A stretch of 38,075 nucleotides of DNA from Bacteroidales bacterium UBA2861 (GCA_002350615.1 DEFD01000018.1:27415-65489); one strand, 5' to 3'; positions 7,998 to 18,196 are shown, numbered from the stretch's first letter. Notes: generated by a model not told the origin, from the sequence alone. Program-made: numbers and translations.

Positions 7998-10373
7998 TTA
8001 CTTTTTGCACCTTATTCCTACATAGTTCAGGCAGGAACGCCTGGAGTTGCGGATGCCCGCTCCGTCGTAGCTCACAGCCTGGGCGGCATCGTCGCCGGAC
8101 TTGTCGGCTGCCGGATACAGACGGATGTACAGATGTTCCTTGCCCCAGATATCCGCCGCGGCGGGAAGATTGAGGCTGATATACTTGTCGCCCGCAAGAT
8201 GCCACTGCCGCTTTGTTTCGGGCTTGGGCACGTCGGGCACCGTATAAGTCCATTCACTGTCGGTACGGATCCACATCTTGTACTGCTCTCCGTCGTAGCT
8301 GTCGCCGTTGAGCTCGTTCCAGCTGCTGCCGTCTGTGGACCAGGCAAGCGTCCAATAACGGGGAGCGCCGTAATCCGAGCCATAGCCGTTATGCACGCCG
8401 AGCTGTACGGAAAGCGGAGCCGCCGAAGCGTCGTAGTCTTCGGTGGAAAGCTCTATCTGCCAGTAATAGTTCTGAAGCTTGGGATTGTTATGATCCCCGC
8501 TGAACCAGTTGCCGCCAAGCCAAGCGGAACCGCTGTTGTCATAAATGACACCTATACCGGCAATATTGCTGTGATGATGCCAGTGGATGGAAGTGCCGTT
8601 GGCGTCCGTAACCCCGTTGCCTCCGGGAACATCGGTAATGCGTCCGTTCACCATGGGGCCGAGATGAGACCAGTCGAAGCATGGGTTCATGGGCGTGGCG
8701 GGATAGTTGGAATAGATAAGTGTACCGTTGACGTCCGGACTTGTAAGAGGATCCGAAACGGCAGGCCATGTCGAGTATATCTTGCCGGAGGCATCGACAT
8801 TGCAGATGTAACGTTGCGGGAAGGATCGGTTGAAGTAGCGCCATTCGGCGATAATCCTGGACGGTGCATCTTCGAGGTCGTTGGAGATGCCTATTTCAGC
8901 CTTGGTGAGAGGACGTATCTGATAACGCCCGATATAGCCGATATCGGTGATATAGTCGGAAAGAAGGGGGCTCGCGGCCGCTTCGACCGGATCCCACTCC
9001 ATATTGTCGCAACGCTCGTGGACTATGATTCCGGAAACGTCGCCGCCGCCCTGCGGAAGTCCTTCACCGTCCCTCGCCCATGCGGCTGTCGTGTTGGTCA
9101 CCAGGAACATGGTGCTTCCGTCGGCATCGCGCAGAGGCATGGGATACTTGTTGATGATATTGGTATAACGCAGATCCACAGGCACATAGGGCCCTTTGCG
9201 GATAGGAATCTCACAATCCTTGAGCGTCACGTAGGTGTAGATGTCCAGGTCCGTGAGGTCCTTGATGCTGCGCTCGATGACAGGGAGGTCGTCCTTGCTG
9301 CCAAGAGTGGAAGAAACGATGTTCACGGCCTTGGCTCCGGACAGGATAATATGCTCGGGGACCTTGCCGCCGTCACCCATATGCTCGAGTTTCACTCCCC
9401 TGAGGTTGATTTCGAGGATGTCGTAGCGCTTGCAGGAATTGTCCACTTCGCTTTCGAACTGGAGCTGGGCGCCGCAATACTGACCCGAAGCGTCGGGAGT
9501 GAGGGACTGGAGATAGACGGTGCGCGCGCTCTGGGTGAGGTCCTGGGTGATGATGGAAAGGTTGCGGTTGGCTCCGCCGTTGCCCTCCGCGTTGTCACTC
9601 ACCACCCTTGCGGTAAGCACATAATTCTTGCGGATCTTGGATTCGGCGTCCATATCGTTGTTCTGGGCCGACATTTCCCTTACGTCCCACAATGTTACAG
9701 GAATGGTTTCAACTTCGCTGCGGGTCTGCTGGGACACGAAAAGACGTGCTTCCAGCGGACGTCCCACCTTGTCCACGGAGCTAAGGCGGATCACGGCAGC
9801 GCGGCGTTCCGCACCGAGGTTCTCCTTCGCGGCGAACATCAGCAGAGAATCGTGCACACCGGCCACGGGTTCTTCGATCCAGGCCCTTCCCTGCTCATAG
9901 ATGACTTCATATTTGATGGAAGATTCATCCACCGCGTAGCTGAAAGGTATGGAATGGGCCGCGCCCTCGAATCCTATGAGGACGTTACGCTGCGGGAAAT
10001 AGAAATCACGGTCCTGGACACCATCCTGCATGAGTTCGAGGACGAGTTTCCTGTGGCCGGAAACCAGATTTATCTTAGCCGAACGTTCTTCGCCTTCGTT
10101 GGCGTCGTACTCAAGGTCTATTACGGCATCTCCGGAGAAACTGAAAGTCTTGGAGCCGGATCCGCTGAAACGGACCCATGATGCGTCCGAAGGCAGGCTG
10201 GCAGTAACATTGCCGCCGGCTATGACCTGGAAGGAATGGCTTCCGGCATCGCTGCTTACCTCCGCGACGGGAAGATCGCATCCGATCTCTATCTCCTCGA
10301 TAAACTCGGACTTCTTCTCGCAGGCCGCCAGCACGAACAGAACGGCAATTGTATAAAATGCAATCTTTTTCAT
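7998..10373 (-). CDS. BACON and DUF5689 domain surface lipoprotein of the SusCD operon
   Basis: The 791-aa product has a lipoprotein signal (VLAAC, Cys18) followed by acidic residues. Two beta-sandwich segments at about 35-125 and 125-225 resemble BACON/Ig-like domains, the first with ASWVRFSG and the second ending VSQQ. They are followed by a DUF5689-like OB-fold region (about 225-420) with KNYVLTARVVSDN and an LSIITQD strand. The C-terminal part ends in a beta-rich domain with YYWQIELST and a final CLNYVGIRCKK. BACON and DUF5689 proteins are commonly encoded beside SusCD and are thought to bind glycan at the surface. It starts 3 nt after the previous stop. I infer an SGBP-like (SusE/F position) role; no catalytic site is visible. 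Confidence 0.75.
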   Translation of the reverse strand: MKKIAFYTIAVLFVLAACEKKSEFIEEIEIGCDLPVAEVSSDAGSHSFQVIAGGNVTASLPSDASWVRFSGSGSKTFSFSGDAVIDLEYDANEGEERSAKINLVSGHRKLVLELMQDGVQDRDFYFPQRNVLIGFEGAAHSIPFSYAVDESSIKYEVIYEQGRAWIEEPVAGVHDSLLMFAAKENLGAERRAAVIRLSSVDKVGRPLEARLFVSQQTRSEVETIPVTLWDVREMSAQNNDMDAESKIRKNYVLTARVVSDNAEGNGGANRNLSIITQDLTQSARTVYLQSLTPDASGQYCGAQLQFESEVDNSCKRYDILEINLRGVKLEHMGDGGKVPEHIILSGAKAVNIVSSTLGSKDDLPVIERSIKDLTDLDIYTYVTLKDCEIPIRKGPYVPVDLRYTNIINKYPMPLRDADGSTMFLVTNTTAAWARDGEGLPQGGGDVSGIIVHERCDNMEWDPVEAAASPLLSDYITDIGYIGRYQIRPLTKAEIGISNDLEDAPSRIIAEWRYFNRSFPQRYICNVDASGKIYSTWPAVSDPLTSPDVNGTLIYSNYPATPMNPCFDWSHLGPMVNGRITDVPGGNGVTDANGTSIHWHHHSNIAGIGVIYDNSGSAWLGGNWFSGDHNNPKLQNYYWQIELSTEDYDASAAPLSVQLGVHNGYGSDYGAPRYWTLAWSTDGSSWNELNGDSYDGEQYKMWIRTDSEWTYTVPDVPKPETKRQWHLAGDKYISLNLPAAADIWGKEHLYIRLYPAADKSGDDAAQAVSYDGAGIRNSRRSCLNYVGIRCKK

Positions 10374-10376
10374 ATG

Positions 10377-10787
10377 CTAAAAGAGGTAAGAATCCAACAA
10401 AGCATCCTCGATTTCGGTAGCCGCGAGGCTTTCACTCGAAATGACGATGTAAACCGGTATGGTCTTTTTGCCGGCGCTCACTTCCACCCGCACAGCCCGC
10501 GGCGTCGAGAGGATGTTCGGCATGGTCTGCATGGGGATATACTCGCGTCCTTCGCCCTTGGACTTTCCTATGGTCAGCCAGTCGCCTCCCGCCACCTGCT
10601 TGATGGTCCAACTGCGATTGGAATAGACCGGGAAAACAAAGTCGTAGGTATCCTGCGCCTTGGCCCAGGGGATGTTGATGCGGGTATTGTTTACGCCGAG
10701 CTCTATCTCCGTCTCCCATCCTTTCTGGCAGGAGCCTGCGAGAATTGCGGCCGCAAAACAAATCAATATGCACAAATATCTTTTCAT
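10377..10787 (-). CDS. Small BACON-like lipoprotein (136 aa)
   Basis: The ATG at 10787 lies 4 nt after the susD-like stop and opens a 136-aa frame. Residues 1-20 are a lipoprotein signal ending LAGSC. The remainder is one beta-sandwich with a BACON-like core: NRSWTIKQ, GGDWLTIGKSKGEG and a closing KTIPVYIVIS strand. A longer frame reaching 11072 exists but overlaps susD and lacks a signal sequence, so 10787 is right. It is placed where a second surface glycan-binding lipoprotein is often found. BACON domains may bind carbohydrate or act as spacers; here it would be a one-domain version. Confidence 0.7.
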   Translation of the reverse strand: MKRYLCILICFAAAILAGSCQKGWETEIELGVNNTRINIPWAKAQDTYDFVFPVYSNRSWTIKQVAGGDWLTIGKSKGEGREYIPMQTMPNILSTPRAVRVEVSAGKKTIPVYIVISSESLAATEIEDALLDSYLF

Positions 10788-10791
10788 AGCA

Positions 10792-12462
10792 CTACTCTCC
10801 ATATTCTTTATTGTCGAGCGCCCCGCCGGAATAAGCCACCTGGTCGGCAGGGATAGGCCAGTAACGGTGATAAGGATGGATGTTCTGAAGCAGAGAATTG
10901 GAGGATGCAGTATAGGCTGTGGTGCGCTCATACCAGATTCCCCAGCGTACCAGATCGAACTTTCTCGTATATTCTCCAAGAAGCTCGCGTGCACATTCGC
11001 AGCGGATTTCTTCCAGAAGCAGTTCCCTTTCTCCGCCCACCTCGGCACGGGTGATGCCACGCAGGCCTGCACGGCGGCGGGTCATGTTGAGATATTCCAG
11101 CGCCTTGGCTTCGTCTCCGGCCATGAGCCAGGCTTCGGAGAGCCCCAGAAGGGCGCCTGCATAGCGGAACACCTTGGGATTGTTGAAGTCCGACGTATTC
11201 TTCATGCCGAAGCACCAGAACTTGTTTCCAATCCAGGGTTCGCCCGAGCCTTTGCCGCCCGGACGTGCGAACCAGCGCACCGTACGGTTCGCAGGATCCC
11301 TTTCGGCGTCGTCGGCGGAATAGCCGGACCAGCGCCATGCAAGGTTGCCGGAGCTTCCGCGGGGAGACTCGGCCCCGTTGGAATACTCGCCGCTGCGAAG
11401 GTCATCGGAAGAATAAGGAAGCAGGTTCTGATAGTAATAAGCAGTGGGTCGCGCCGCCGAATAGACATGGGCTTCCTTGCCGAGTTCGGGAATCGCGATT
11501 CCGTTATAGATATCGGAAATGGTTTCGGTGAGGTTCTCTTCCCCGTCAACGATGTCAACGTCGTTGCTCGAGCGGGACGGGGTGGACCATGCAGCGACTC
11601 CCAGAACCATCTGAAGGCCGTAGGGCTCATAGGTGGAAGGAATCTCCCAGATGCTTTCCGGGGTGTACTTCCTGCTGAAAGGAATATCGGTGAGAGGATA
11701 CTGGGAAAGGTCCCCGTAGATATTCTCCAGCTCGCTGAAGCAGGTTATGGCATCTTCCCAGCGCTTGTTCCAAAGGCTGAGTTTGCCGGCAAGCATGAGT
11801 CCGAGCGCCGCTCCAGCGCGATAGTCGGTGCCGGCGTCGAAGGTCCTGCGCAGAGGCAGAGCCCCGAGGCCTCCCTTGTCTGCAGGAAGCAGCCAGTGCA
11901 TGAGTTCGTCGATGCAGAAATCCCTGGTATCGTCCGCACTCATCCTCGGCAGCGAAGCTATTTTCTGACGGTTTTTCTCGGTAACCTCTTCGGTATAGAA
12001 GGGCACATCGCCGAAGGTGCTGGTGAGGATATAGCAGAAGAAAGAGCGCAGGATCACGGCCTCGGCCATGAGGGAAGCATGCTCTTCCTTGGTGATTCCG
12101 CCCTTTGCAAGGGCCTTGTCTATACGCACGATCATTGCGTTAGCGCGGGAAATGCCCTGATAGCCTCTCCACCACACGGTAACTGCGCATCCCGGACGGG
12201 AAGGCGAAATGTTGCAGACCGCGTCGTACTGGTTGGAAACATTCAGATACAGGAGGTCGGTGGCACATTCCGTCATCTGCCAGTAGGCAGTATTGTGGAT
12301 GGTCCTTATGAGGGAATAACAGGAATTGAGTCCGGTCTTGATTTCCGTGGCGTTACGGAAATAGGCATTCCTATGGGTGTAGGATGTCAGATCCTCCTTA
12401 AGCGTGCAGGAGCAGAGCGTGAACGCGGCAAGCGCGATAAAGAATATTTTTCTTGCGTCCAT
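10792..12462 (-). CDS. susD: SusD/RagB-family outer-membrane glycan-binding lipoprotein
   Basis: The 556-aa product has a lipoprotein signal (FTLCSC, Cys19) and the usual SusD layout. The N-terminal SusD-like/TPR part has RNATEIKTGLNSCYSLI, then ISRANAMIVRIDKA, EEHASLMAEAVILRSFFCYIL and FGDVPFYTE. The RagB/SusD C-terminal part includes FRYAGALLGLSEAWLMAGD, LEYLNMTRRRAGL and RKFDLVRWGIWYE, ending with PYHRYWPIP. The length is typical. It caps the SusC barrel from outside and binds oligosaccharide. It starts 3 nt after susC. All family landmarks are intact. The ligand cannot be told from sequence. Confidence 0.95.
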   Translation of the reverse strand: MDARKIFFIALAAFTLCSCTLKEDLTSYTHRNAYFRNATEIKTGLNSCYSLIRTIHNTAYWQMTECATDLLYLNVSNQYDAVCNISPSRPGCAVTVWWRGYQGISRANAMIVRIDKALAKGGITKEEHASLMAEAVILRSFFCYILTSTFGDVPFYTEEVTEKNRQKIASLPRMSADDTRDFCIDELMHWLLPADKGGLGALPLRRTFDAGTDYRAGAALGLMLAGKLSLWNKRWEDAITCFSELENIYGDLSQYPLTDIPFSRKYTPESIWEIPSTYEPYGLQMVLGVAAWSTPSRSSNDVDIVDGEENLTETISDIYNGIAIPELGKEAHVYSAARPTAYYYQNLLPYSSDDLRSGEYSNGAESPRGSSGNLAWRWSGYSADDAERDPANRTVRWFARPGGKGSGEPWIGNKFWCFGMKNTSDFNNPKVFRYAGALLGLSEAWLMAGDEAKALEYLNMTRRRAGLRGITRAEVGGERELLLEEIRCECARELLGEYTRKFDLVRWGIWYERTTAYTASSNSLLQNIHPYHRYWPIPADQVAYSGGALDNKEYGE

Positions 12463-12465
12463 GGC

Positions 12466-15400
12466 TTAATAGGAAAGTTGAATGTTGAACATAAAGGTAC
12501 GGGGTCTCGGGAAGGAGGCGTTGTCCACCCTCCTCGCTCCGGATTCCGTCGAAACATCCGGATCGAATCCGTTATATCGTTTCCACAGCCAGAGGTTGGT
12601 GCCGCTAACGCCGATATTGACGCTCTTGCACCATTTGACTTTGCGGGGCATGTTGAAACGGTAGGAAAGCGACAGTTCCTTAAAACGGATGTAGGAAGCG
12701 TCGTGCAGGATACGGTCGCTGGCGACAAGGTCTTCCAGACCTGCGCGTGGAATATCGGAATCGGGATTTCGCACAGGGTGCCAGGAATCCAGCAGATAGC
12801 GGTATTTGTTATATGCACGGGAGCCGCTTCCTACCCACAATTCCGAAATATTGTAGATCTTGCCTCCGAGGGAATAGTTGAAGTACGCCCTCAGGGTAAT
12901 GTTTCTCCAGGTAAAGGTGTTCTGCAGACCTCCATAGACCACGGGGTCAGAGGTCCCGAGCCACACAAGGTCGTTCTGGTCCAGCAAGCCGTCGTTGTTG
13001 ATATCCACGAACTTGGGCGCTCCCAGCTGAGGCACCGCGTTGCCCGCATAGGTGTTGCTTATCTTGTTGCGATCGATCTCTTCCTGATTATGCCAGACGC
13101 CCGCGTACTGATATCCCCAGAGCGAGTTCACGGAATAGCCGTTGCGGTAGCCGTACATTGGCTGGGTCGAGTTGCGCGGATTGCTGTAGGTGGGGATGAT
13201 GCGGTCGCCTTCACCGGCGTCGATGACTTTCTGCTCGTTATGGGCTATGGTGAAAGTTGTGAGCCAGGAGAAACGGCGCTTTGCGATGTTGCGGGTGGAA
13301 AGGCTGAGCTCCACTCCCCTGTTCTCCGTGGTTCCGTAGTTGTTGAAGTAGCTGTCGAAGCCCGTGGTACGGTTGGTCTTCATGGAAAGCAGAAGGTCGT
13401 GGGTACGGGACATGTAGGTATCCACTTCAAGGTTTATCCTCTCCCTGAATGCGGAGAAATTGAGTCCGAGATTAAATGCGTCGGTGGTCTCCCATGTCAG
13501 GTTGCTGTTGGCAAGACGGGCGTCGAAATAGGCTATCGGCTGATAATCGCCGAAGATCCAGACCGTCCTGTCGGAAGTCAGGGTAGGGATGGAAAGATAG
13601 GGTGAGATGGCGTCGTTGCCGCTGCGGCCTGCACTTGCGCGGAGCGAAAAGTCGTTGATCCAGCGCTGTCCGCGAAGGAATTTCTCTTTGTTGACGGCCC
13701 AGCGGAACGCTACCGCGGGGAAGGCTCCCCACTTGCGGTTGTCCGCGAAATTGGAGGCACCGTCGGCACGCATCGTTAGGGTGAGGAAATACTTCTTGCG
13801 GTAATCGTAATTCGCCCTTGCGAGTACTGAAAGCTTGGTTTTGATGGTTTCGTTGGAACGGATGGTGTAGTTCCTGGGATCCAGCAGGCCGGCCATATTC
13901 TTATATGTGACGCTGTCGTCCATATAGCCCTGGCCGTACATGTAGTCGTAATTGTTGCCCCTGTATTCCGCCGTAAAACCTCCCATGAGGTCGAGGGTGT
14001 GGCGGCGCTTCCAGATCTTCTTGAAGTTGTATGTATTCTCGCTGAGGTAGGAGAAACGCTCGTTGCGGGAACGCCATGCGGTGCCGCCCCTGAGCATCCT
14101 CGTCGCCACAGGCAGATAGGAAGGAGAATAATAGAAGGTGCGGTCCTGGAAATTGCCGTAGGTGAACTTGGTGAGGAAGGTTCCGGCCTTGCCGAAGAAG
14201 AGCCTTATCCAGGGTGTGAGCGACAGATTGGTCTGGCGCAGCTCATTGGTCTGATTCTTGGCGGACAGATAAGGGTTGTTGAACACCGCGCCGCCGGAGG
14301 AATACTCGCTGCCGAAGGTGTTCCATGTGTCATGGATGTTCAGCGTAGGGCTGAGATAAATGGCGGCGGTGTTGTTGGTTCCCGTTATGGATGCGTTCGT
14401 ACGGTCCGTGTCTCGCAGCGTGTAGGAGGTCCAGAAACCGAGTTTGATCCATTTGAAAGGCTGGTGTTCTATATTCACCCTGGCGCTGTAGCGCTGGAAT
14501 CCGGAACCGATGATGACGCCCTGGGTGTTGTTGTACCCGAAAGATGCGCTCACCTTGGTGTTCTTGCCTCCGCCGGACAGCGAAAGATTGTAATCCTGAT
14601 AGTAGGCCGTGCGGGACAGTTCGCGTACCCAGTCGGTACCCCGTCCGAGCGAGGAAGGATCCATGTAGAAATAATTGCTCTCGTCCTGGGGCTTGAGGTC
14701 CGCGGTGTAATGGGCGCACATGTTGCAGAATTCCGCAAACTCCGAAGCGTCCATCATGTCCACTGAACCGGCGATCTGCGAAAAGCCTACGCCGGCCTTG
14801 AGCTGCACCTTGAGATTGCTTGAGATGTTCCTGCTGTCCGATGCTTCCGTGGTTATGAGGATTACTCCGTTCGCGCCGCGGCTTCCGTAGAGCGAAGTGG
14901 AAGAAACATCCTTGAGGACGGATATGCTCTTGATATCGGCGGGATTGATTTCGCTAAGGTCCTGCACGGCGTCAATGATACCGTCAACCACTATAAGAGG
15001 TTCGTTTCCTGCGGAGATGGAACGGGCGCCGCGGATCTGTATGGAAGCGCTCGAACCGGGTTCGCCGGTGGAAGAGACAAAGTCCGCACCCGCCACACGG
15101 CCCTGGAGGGCGGATTCGATGGATGTGGCCGGTGTTTCCGCAATGTTCCGCATGTCCACGGTTGCCACGGCTCCGGTAAGGTCAGACTTCTTGGCCGTAC
15201 CGTAAGCGACCACGACCACTTCGTCAAGCCCTGTGGCTTCCTCCTTCATCTGGATTTCTATGTTGGTCCTCCCATTGACCTGTTCCAGTACGGTGTTGTA
15301 GCCAAGGCAGCTGAACTCGATGAAACCGTCTGAAGGCACCCTGAGCGAGAAACGTCCTTCAAGGTCCGTAACCGAACCCTTGCCCGCACTCTGCTTGTCC

Positions 15401-15534
15401 ACCACGGTTACACCGGGAAGGGGTGCGCCGTTCTCGTCCTTCACCACTCCGCTCACGGAGACGCTCTGCGCAAAAGCTCCGACCGCAGCGAGGTAGAAGG
15501 ACACAATAGCCGATATATATTTGCAAGTTCTCAT
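12466..15534 (-). CDS. susC: SusC/RagA-family TonB-linked outer-membrane transporter
   Basis: The 1022-aa product has a Sec signal ending GAFAQ. A carboxypeptidase-regulatory-like domain (about 25-100) shows VSGVVKDENGAPLPGVTVV. The TonB-box region has LDEVVVVAYGTAKKSDLTG, and the plug domain includes QGRVAGADFVSS, IQIRGARSI, PLIVVDGI and the SusC signature ASLYGSRGANGVILITT in slightly altered form (STSLYGSRGANG). A beta-barrel follows to the terminal F-N-I-Q-L-S-Y strand. It imports oligosaccharide released at the surface, powered by TonB. No N-terminal STN/FecR domain is present, so signalling would go through the hybrid sensor. It lies 8 nt after the fimbrillin/GLUG gene and 3 nt before susD. 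Confidence 0.96.
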   Translation of the reverse strand: MRTCKYISAIVSFYLAAVGAFAQSVSVSGVVKDENGAPLPGVTVVDKQSAGKGSVTDLEGRFSLRVPSDGFIEFSCLGYNTVLEQVNGRTNIEIQMKEEATGLDEVVVVAYGTAKKSDLTGAVATVDMRNIAETPATSIESALQGRVAGADFVSSTGEPGSSASIQIRGARSISAGNEPLIVVDGIIDAVQDLSEINPADIKSISVLKDVSSTSLYGSRGANGVILITTEASDSRNISSNLKVQLKAGVGFSQIAGSVDMMDASEFAEFCNMCAHYTADLKPQDESNYFYMDPSSLGRGTDWVRELSRTAYYQDYNLSLSGGGKNTKVSASFGYNNTQGVIIGSGFQRYSARVNIEHQPFKWIKLGFWTSYTLRDTDRTNASITGTNNTAAIYLSPTLNIHDTWNTFGSEYSSGGAVFNNPYLSAKNQTNELRQTNLSLTPWIRLFFGKAGTFLTKFTYGNFQDRTFYYSPSYLPVATRMLRGGTAWRSRNERFSYLSENTYNFKKIWKRRHTLDLMGGFTAEYRGNNYDYMYGQGYMDDSVTYKNMAGLLDPRNYTIRSNETIKTKLSVLARANYDYRKKYFLTLTMRADGASNFADNRKWGAFPAVAFRWAVNKEKFLRGQRWINDFSLRASAGRSGNDAISPYLSIPTLTSDRTVWIFGDYQPIAYFDARLANSNLTWETTDAFNLGLNFSAFRERINLEVDTYMSRTHDLLLSMKTNRTTGFDSYFNNYGTTENRGVELSLSTRNIAKRRFSWLTTFTIAHNEQKVIDAGEGDRIIPTYSNPRNSTQPMYGYRNGYSVNSLWGYQYAGVWHNQEEIDRNKISNTYAGNAVPQLGAPKFVDINNDGLLDQNDLVWLGTSDPVVYGGLQNTFTWRNITLRAYFNYSLGGKIYNISELWVGSGSRAYNKYRYLLDSWHPVRNPDSDIPRAGLEDLVASDRILHDASYIRFKELSLSYRFNMPRKVKWCKSVNIGVSGTNLWLWKRYNGFDPDVSTESGARRVDNASFPRPRTFMFNIQLSY

Positions 15535-15542
15535 GTCAAAAA

Positions 15543-18176
15543 CTATTTACCATCCCAATAAGCTACATTTTCCTTGCCTGTGACAGTACCGAAGTTGCTG
15601 TCTGAAATCACGACGTTTCCGGTAGTATGTCCGGCTTCGACCCACATATCCTTGTACCTGTTGTCATAGACGTCGCGATAGCAGATGAACGAGGAAACGT
15701 TATCCCTGTCAATATCTTCGTTTATGAATTTCTTGTCCAAATCCTTTGTACCGGGATTATAGAAATAACTCATTATGTGTCCGCCGAGACCGCAGGTTCC
15801 GCTTATGCGGACCGTGGTTTCCGGGAAGGCTACCGCGAAGAGGAATCCGGGGAAGCGGACATAGCTGGCCGTCATGAGTCCGTCGGCAGATGGTGTAAGA
15901 GGATAATCAATGTAAATAAAGCTCTTGCAGCTTTCAATGGTGACATCCGCGTGGGCGATGCCGAAAATGCCTCCGAAAGATCCGGCAGCACGGTAATTGG
16001 AACCGGCCTTTGCCGGGACGTACCAGTCGGGCTGGACCGAAGGAGCGACTTTCTTGTCCTGCCCGATGTTCACCGTGCAGTTCTTGAAGCTTACATTTGC
16101 CGCCGCTCCGGCGATGCCGCCGCCGGCATTGCCCATATAACGCTCGGAGAAATGCATGGCGCCGGTATTGCTGCAGCCTTCGATCTTGTTGGCATAGTCG
16201 GAAGCGCCGTAGCAGTAACCTATGATACCGCCGAAATAGCCCTGTTTGCGAGGATTCTTGATTTCAGTAGCGGTGATGGAGCTTGCCAAGTCATTTCCTA
16301 CCCTGGCCGCAGATTCAAGATCGGCAGTATTGCTGCAGTTTACGATTTCGAAAGCATATCCTGCCGGAGTGGTATCCGTAAGCTTGCTTGCGTAATCGGA
16401 CGGAATCTCATAAAACGCCGCGGTGACTTCGGAGCCGCCGTATTTCCAGAGCGGAGTGTGATTGCCGACGCAGCCCACGATTCCTCCCAGGCCGTAGGCA
16501 TACTTATACTGCGTCGTGGAGCCGATCTCATATTCCAGGAAGCTGATCTTGCCGCTGTTGGTGCAGTTTTCGAACCGTGCGGGATGCTCCGCGGTACCTG
16601 CATTCACGCTGGCGCAGATTCCTCCGAGGTCGAATCCGGAAAGATAATGGGTGCCTCCGGTTGTGGAATTTGACCTCTTGGTAACGAGGATATCAGCTTT
16701 GTTGGAGCAATTCACGAAAGTTCCGGCAGATTCGATATTACGGTAGTTGTGGAGGGAGACAGAATGGGATGCCACGCCGTCCGATGCGAAACACGCAAGG
16801 CCTCCTATGCTGGCCCATCTGCGGTTGGTCACGACATAATTGACGGTGATCGGCCCTTCATTGCTGCAGTCTTCCATGAGACCTGCATTGTACATGACCA
16901 TGCCGCCAAGATAGAAAATCTCGTCCCTGCCGTTCAGGCTCACCTCCACCCTGCTGGTACAGTTGGATATCGTTCCGTAGTTGGTCACAGAAAGAGGACA
17001 GACGAAATTGGCGTAGCTCACGTCGTAAAGGCCGTACTGATGATCTTCGCCGGGAAGTTCGGTGCAGCGTCCGGCCACCACGAGGTCCTTCACAACGGCG
17101 CCCGCTTCAATGGTCTTGAATATGGGGTTGCAGGCATTGCCTCGCGAAATCGTGAAGCCGTTGCCCTTGAAGATTCCGTTCCAGCTTTCTATCGGGGTGA
17201 TGTCCCCGGCTACGGATATATTGCCCAGAAGGTTCACTTCGCCGTTCTTGTTGGCCCACTCGGACCAGTCGCCGGCATTGGCCGCCGCGGCGAAGAGCTC
17301 CCAGCTTTCGATGTCGGTGATTTCCAGCGCCGTGGAAGGATCGAATTCTATGGCGGGCAGGCCTGCGATGACGCCTGCTTCAACCGCTGTGGACTCAGTC
17401 CATTCCACTATCATGGTGCGGTCCTGGGTGTCCGTAAGACGGATATTGAATCCGGAGGCGTACTCCCCTGAGTGCACCGCCATCATGAGGGATACGGTAT
17501 CCCCGGGAGCAAGATCGACGCCTTCCACAGGAAGGGAGAGCAGCAGCGTTGAAGTTCCCGAAACCGCAGCAAGTTCTCCGGTACGGGTATTAAGGTTGAA
17601 CTTGCCTGCGAGAGGGTCGGAAACGGACTTGCTTATAAGCTCGACGGATTTGAGCTTGGACGCACGGTATGCCGTCACCGGAATCTTCACTACGCCGCAG
17701 AGATTCTTCAGCGACGCCGATTCGCTTTCCGTATTGCCGTAAAGCATGGCGGAACCCTCGGGGAACGAACCAGCCGTATATTTCTGGGAAACGGGGATGG
17801 AAATGTCCGCAACTCCGCTTTCCGATATGGCATCGCAGTTGATGCTGGGATAAACCACGCTGTAGGGCGGAGTGACTCCCTTGATTGTGAATGAGGCGTT
17901 CACGGTGGAATCCGCCAGGCCGTAAAGGGCGTCGGATTTGACGCCGTTCACGCAGATGCGGTCCCCGTTGCTCCAGAACACCCGGTAAACACCGTCCACC
18001 AAATCACCCAAAACCGTCCGGCTTTGGACCGTCGAACTCAAGGTCAGGGTCACCGGCACGGACTCCTTTTCTGTCCCGCCTTCTTCCTGTCCGGGTTCGG
18101 ACCACTCGCAGGACGAAAGCGAAAGCAGAAGCGAAAAGCCAAGTGCAGCAGTGAGGAAAATATTTTTTTCAGTCAT
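15543..18176 (-). CDS. Surface lipoprotein: fimbrillin-like N-terminal module plus GLUG-type beta-helix, first gene of the SusCD operon
   Basis: The product is 877 aa from the ATG at 18176. A TTG 22 codons upstream would place the promoter inside the gene, so it is not used. The lipoprotein signal ends SLSSC (Cys23) and is followed by acidic residues. The fimbrillin-like module (about 40-275) shows FWSNGDRICVNG, ASFTI and VVYPSINC. The C-terminal part (about 285-877) is a beta-helix-like region with NGEVNLLGNI, GNGFTISRG, GGLACFA and repeated N.G.I..C.N patterns. Its position first in the operon, before susC, is unusual: accessory surface lipoproteins normally follow susD. Predicted to bind or hold the substrate at the surface; no catalytic residues are recognised. 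Confidence 0.8.
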   Translation of the reverse strand: MTEKNIFLTAALGFSLLLSLSSCEWSEPGQEEGGTEKESVPVTLTLSSTVQSRTVLGDLVDGVYRVFWSNGDRICVNGVKSDALYGLADSTVNASFTIKGVTPPYSVVYPSINCDAISESGVADISIPVSQKYTAGSFPEGSAMLYGNTESESASLKNLCGVVKIPVTAYRASKLKSVELISKSVSDPLAGKFNLNTRTGELAAVSGTSTLLLSLPVEGVDLAPGDTVSLMMAVHSGEYASGFNIRLTDTQDRTMIVEWTESTAVEAGVIAGLPAIEFDPSTALEITDIESWELFAAAANAGDWSEWANKNGEVNLLGNISVAGDITPIESWNGIFKGNGFTISRGNACNPIFKTIEAGAVVKDLVVAGRCTELPGEDHQYGLYDVSYANFVCPLSVTNYGTISNCTSRVEVSLNGRDEIFYLGGMVMYNAGLMEDCSNEGPITVNYVVTNRRWASIGGLACFASDGVASHSVSLHNYRNIESAGTFVNCSNKADILVTKRSNSTTGGTHYLSGFDLGGICASVNAGTAEHPARFENCTNSGKISFLEYEIGSTTQYKYAYGLGGIVGCVGNHTPLWKYGGSEVTAAFYEIPSDYASKLTDTTPAGYAFEIVNCSNTADLESAARVGNDLASSITATEIKNPRKQGYFGGIIGYCYGASDYANKIEGCSNTGAMHFSERYMGNAGGGIAGAAANVSFKNCTVNIGQDKKVAPSVQPDWYVPAKAGSNYRAAGSFGGIFGIAHADVTIESCKSFIYIDYPLTPSADGLMTASYVRFPGFLFAVAFPETTVRISGTCGLGGHIMSYFYNPGTKDLDKKFINEDIDRDNVSSFICYRDVYDNRYKDMWVEAGHTTGNVVISDSNFGTVTGKENVAYWDGK

Positions 18177-18196
18177 AGTCTGTGTGTTATCAAGCC

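Noticed and set aside
7980..10181. A 733-codon plus-strand open frame opposite the DUF5689 lipoprotein gene
   Set aside because: Same antisense shadow effect; no signal peptide, motif or promoter for it.
10660..13605. A 981-codon plus-strand open frame across susC, susD and the BACON gene
   Set aside because: It is antisense to three unmistakable genes in a high-GC codon-biased region where stops on the opposite strand are rare. Its composition has no domain signature and it spans gene boundaries.
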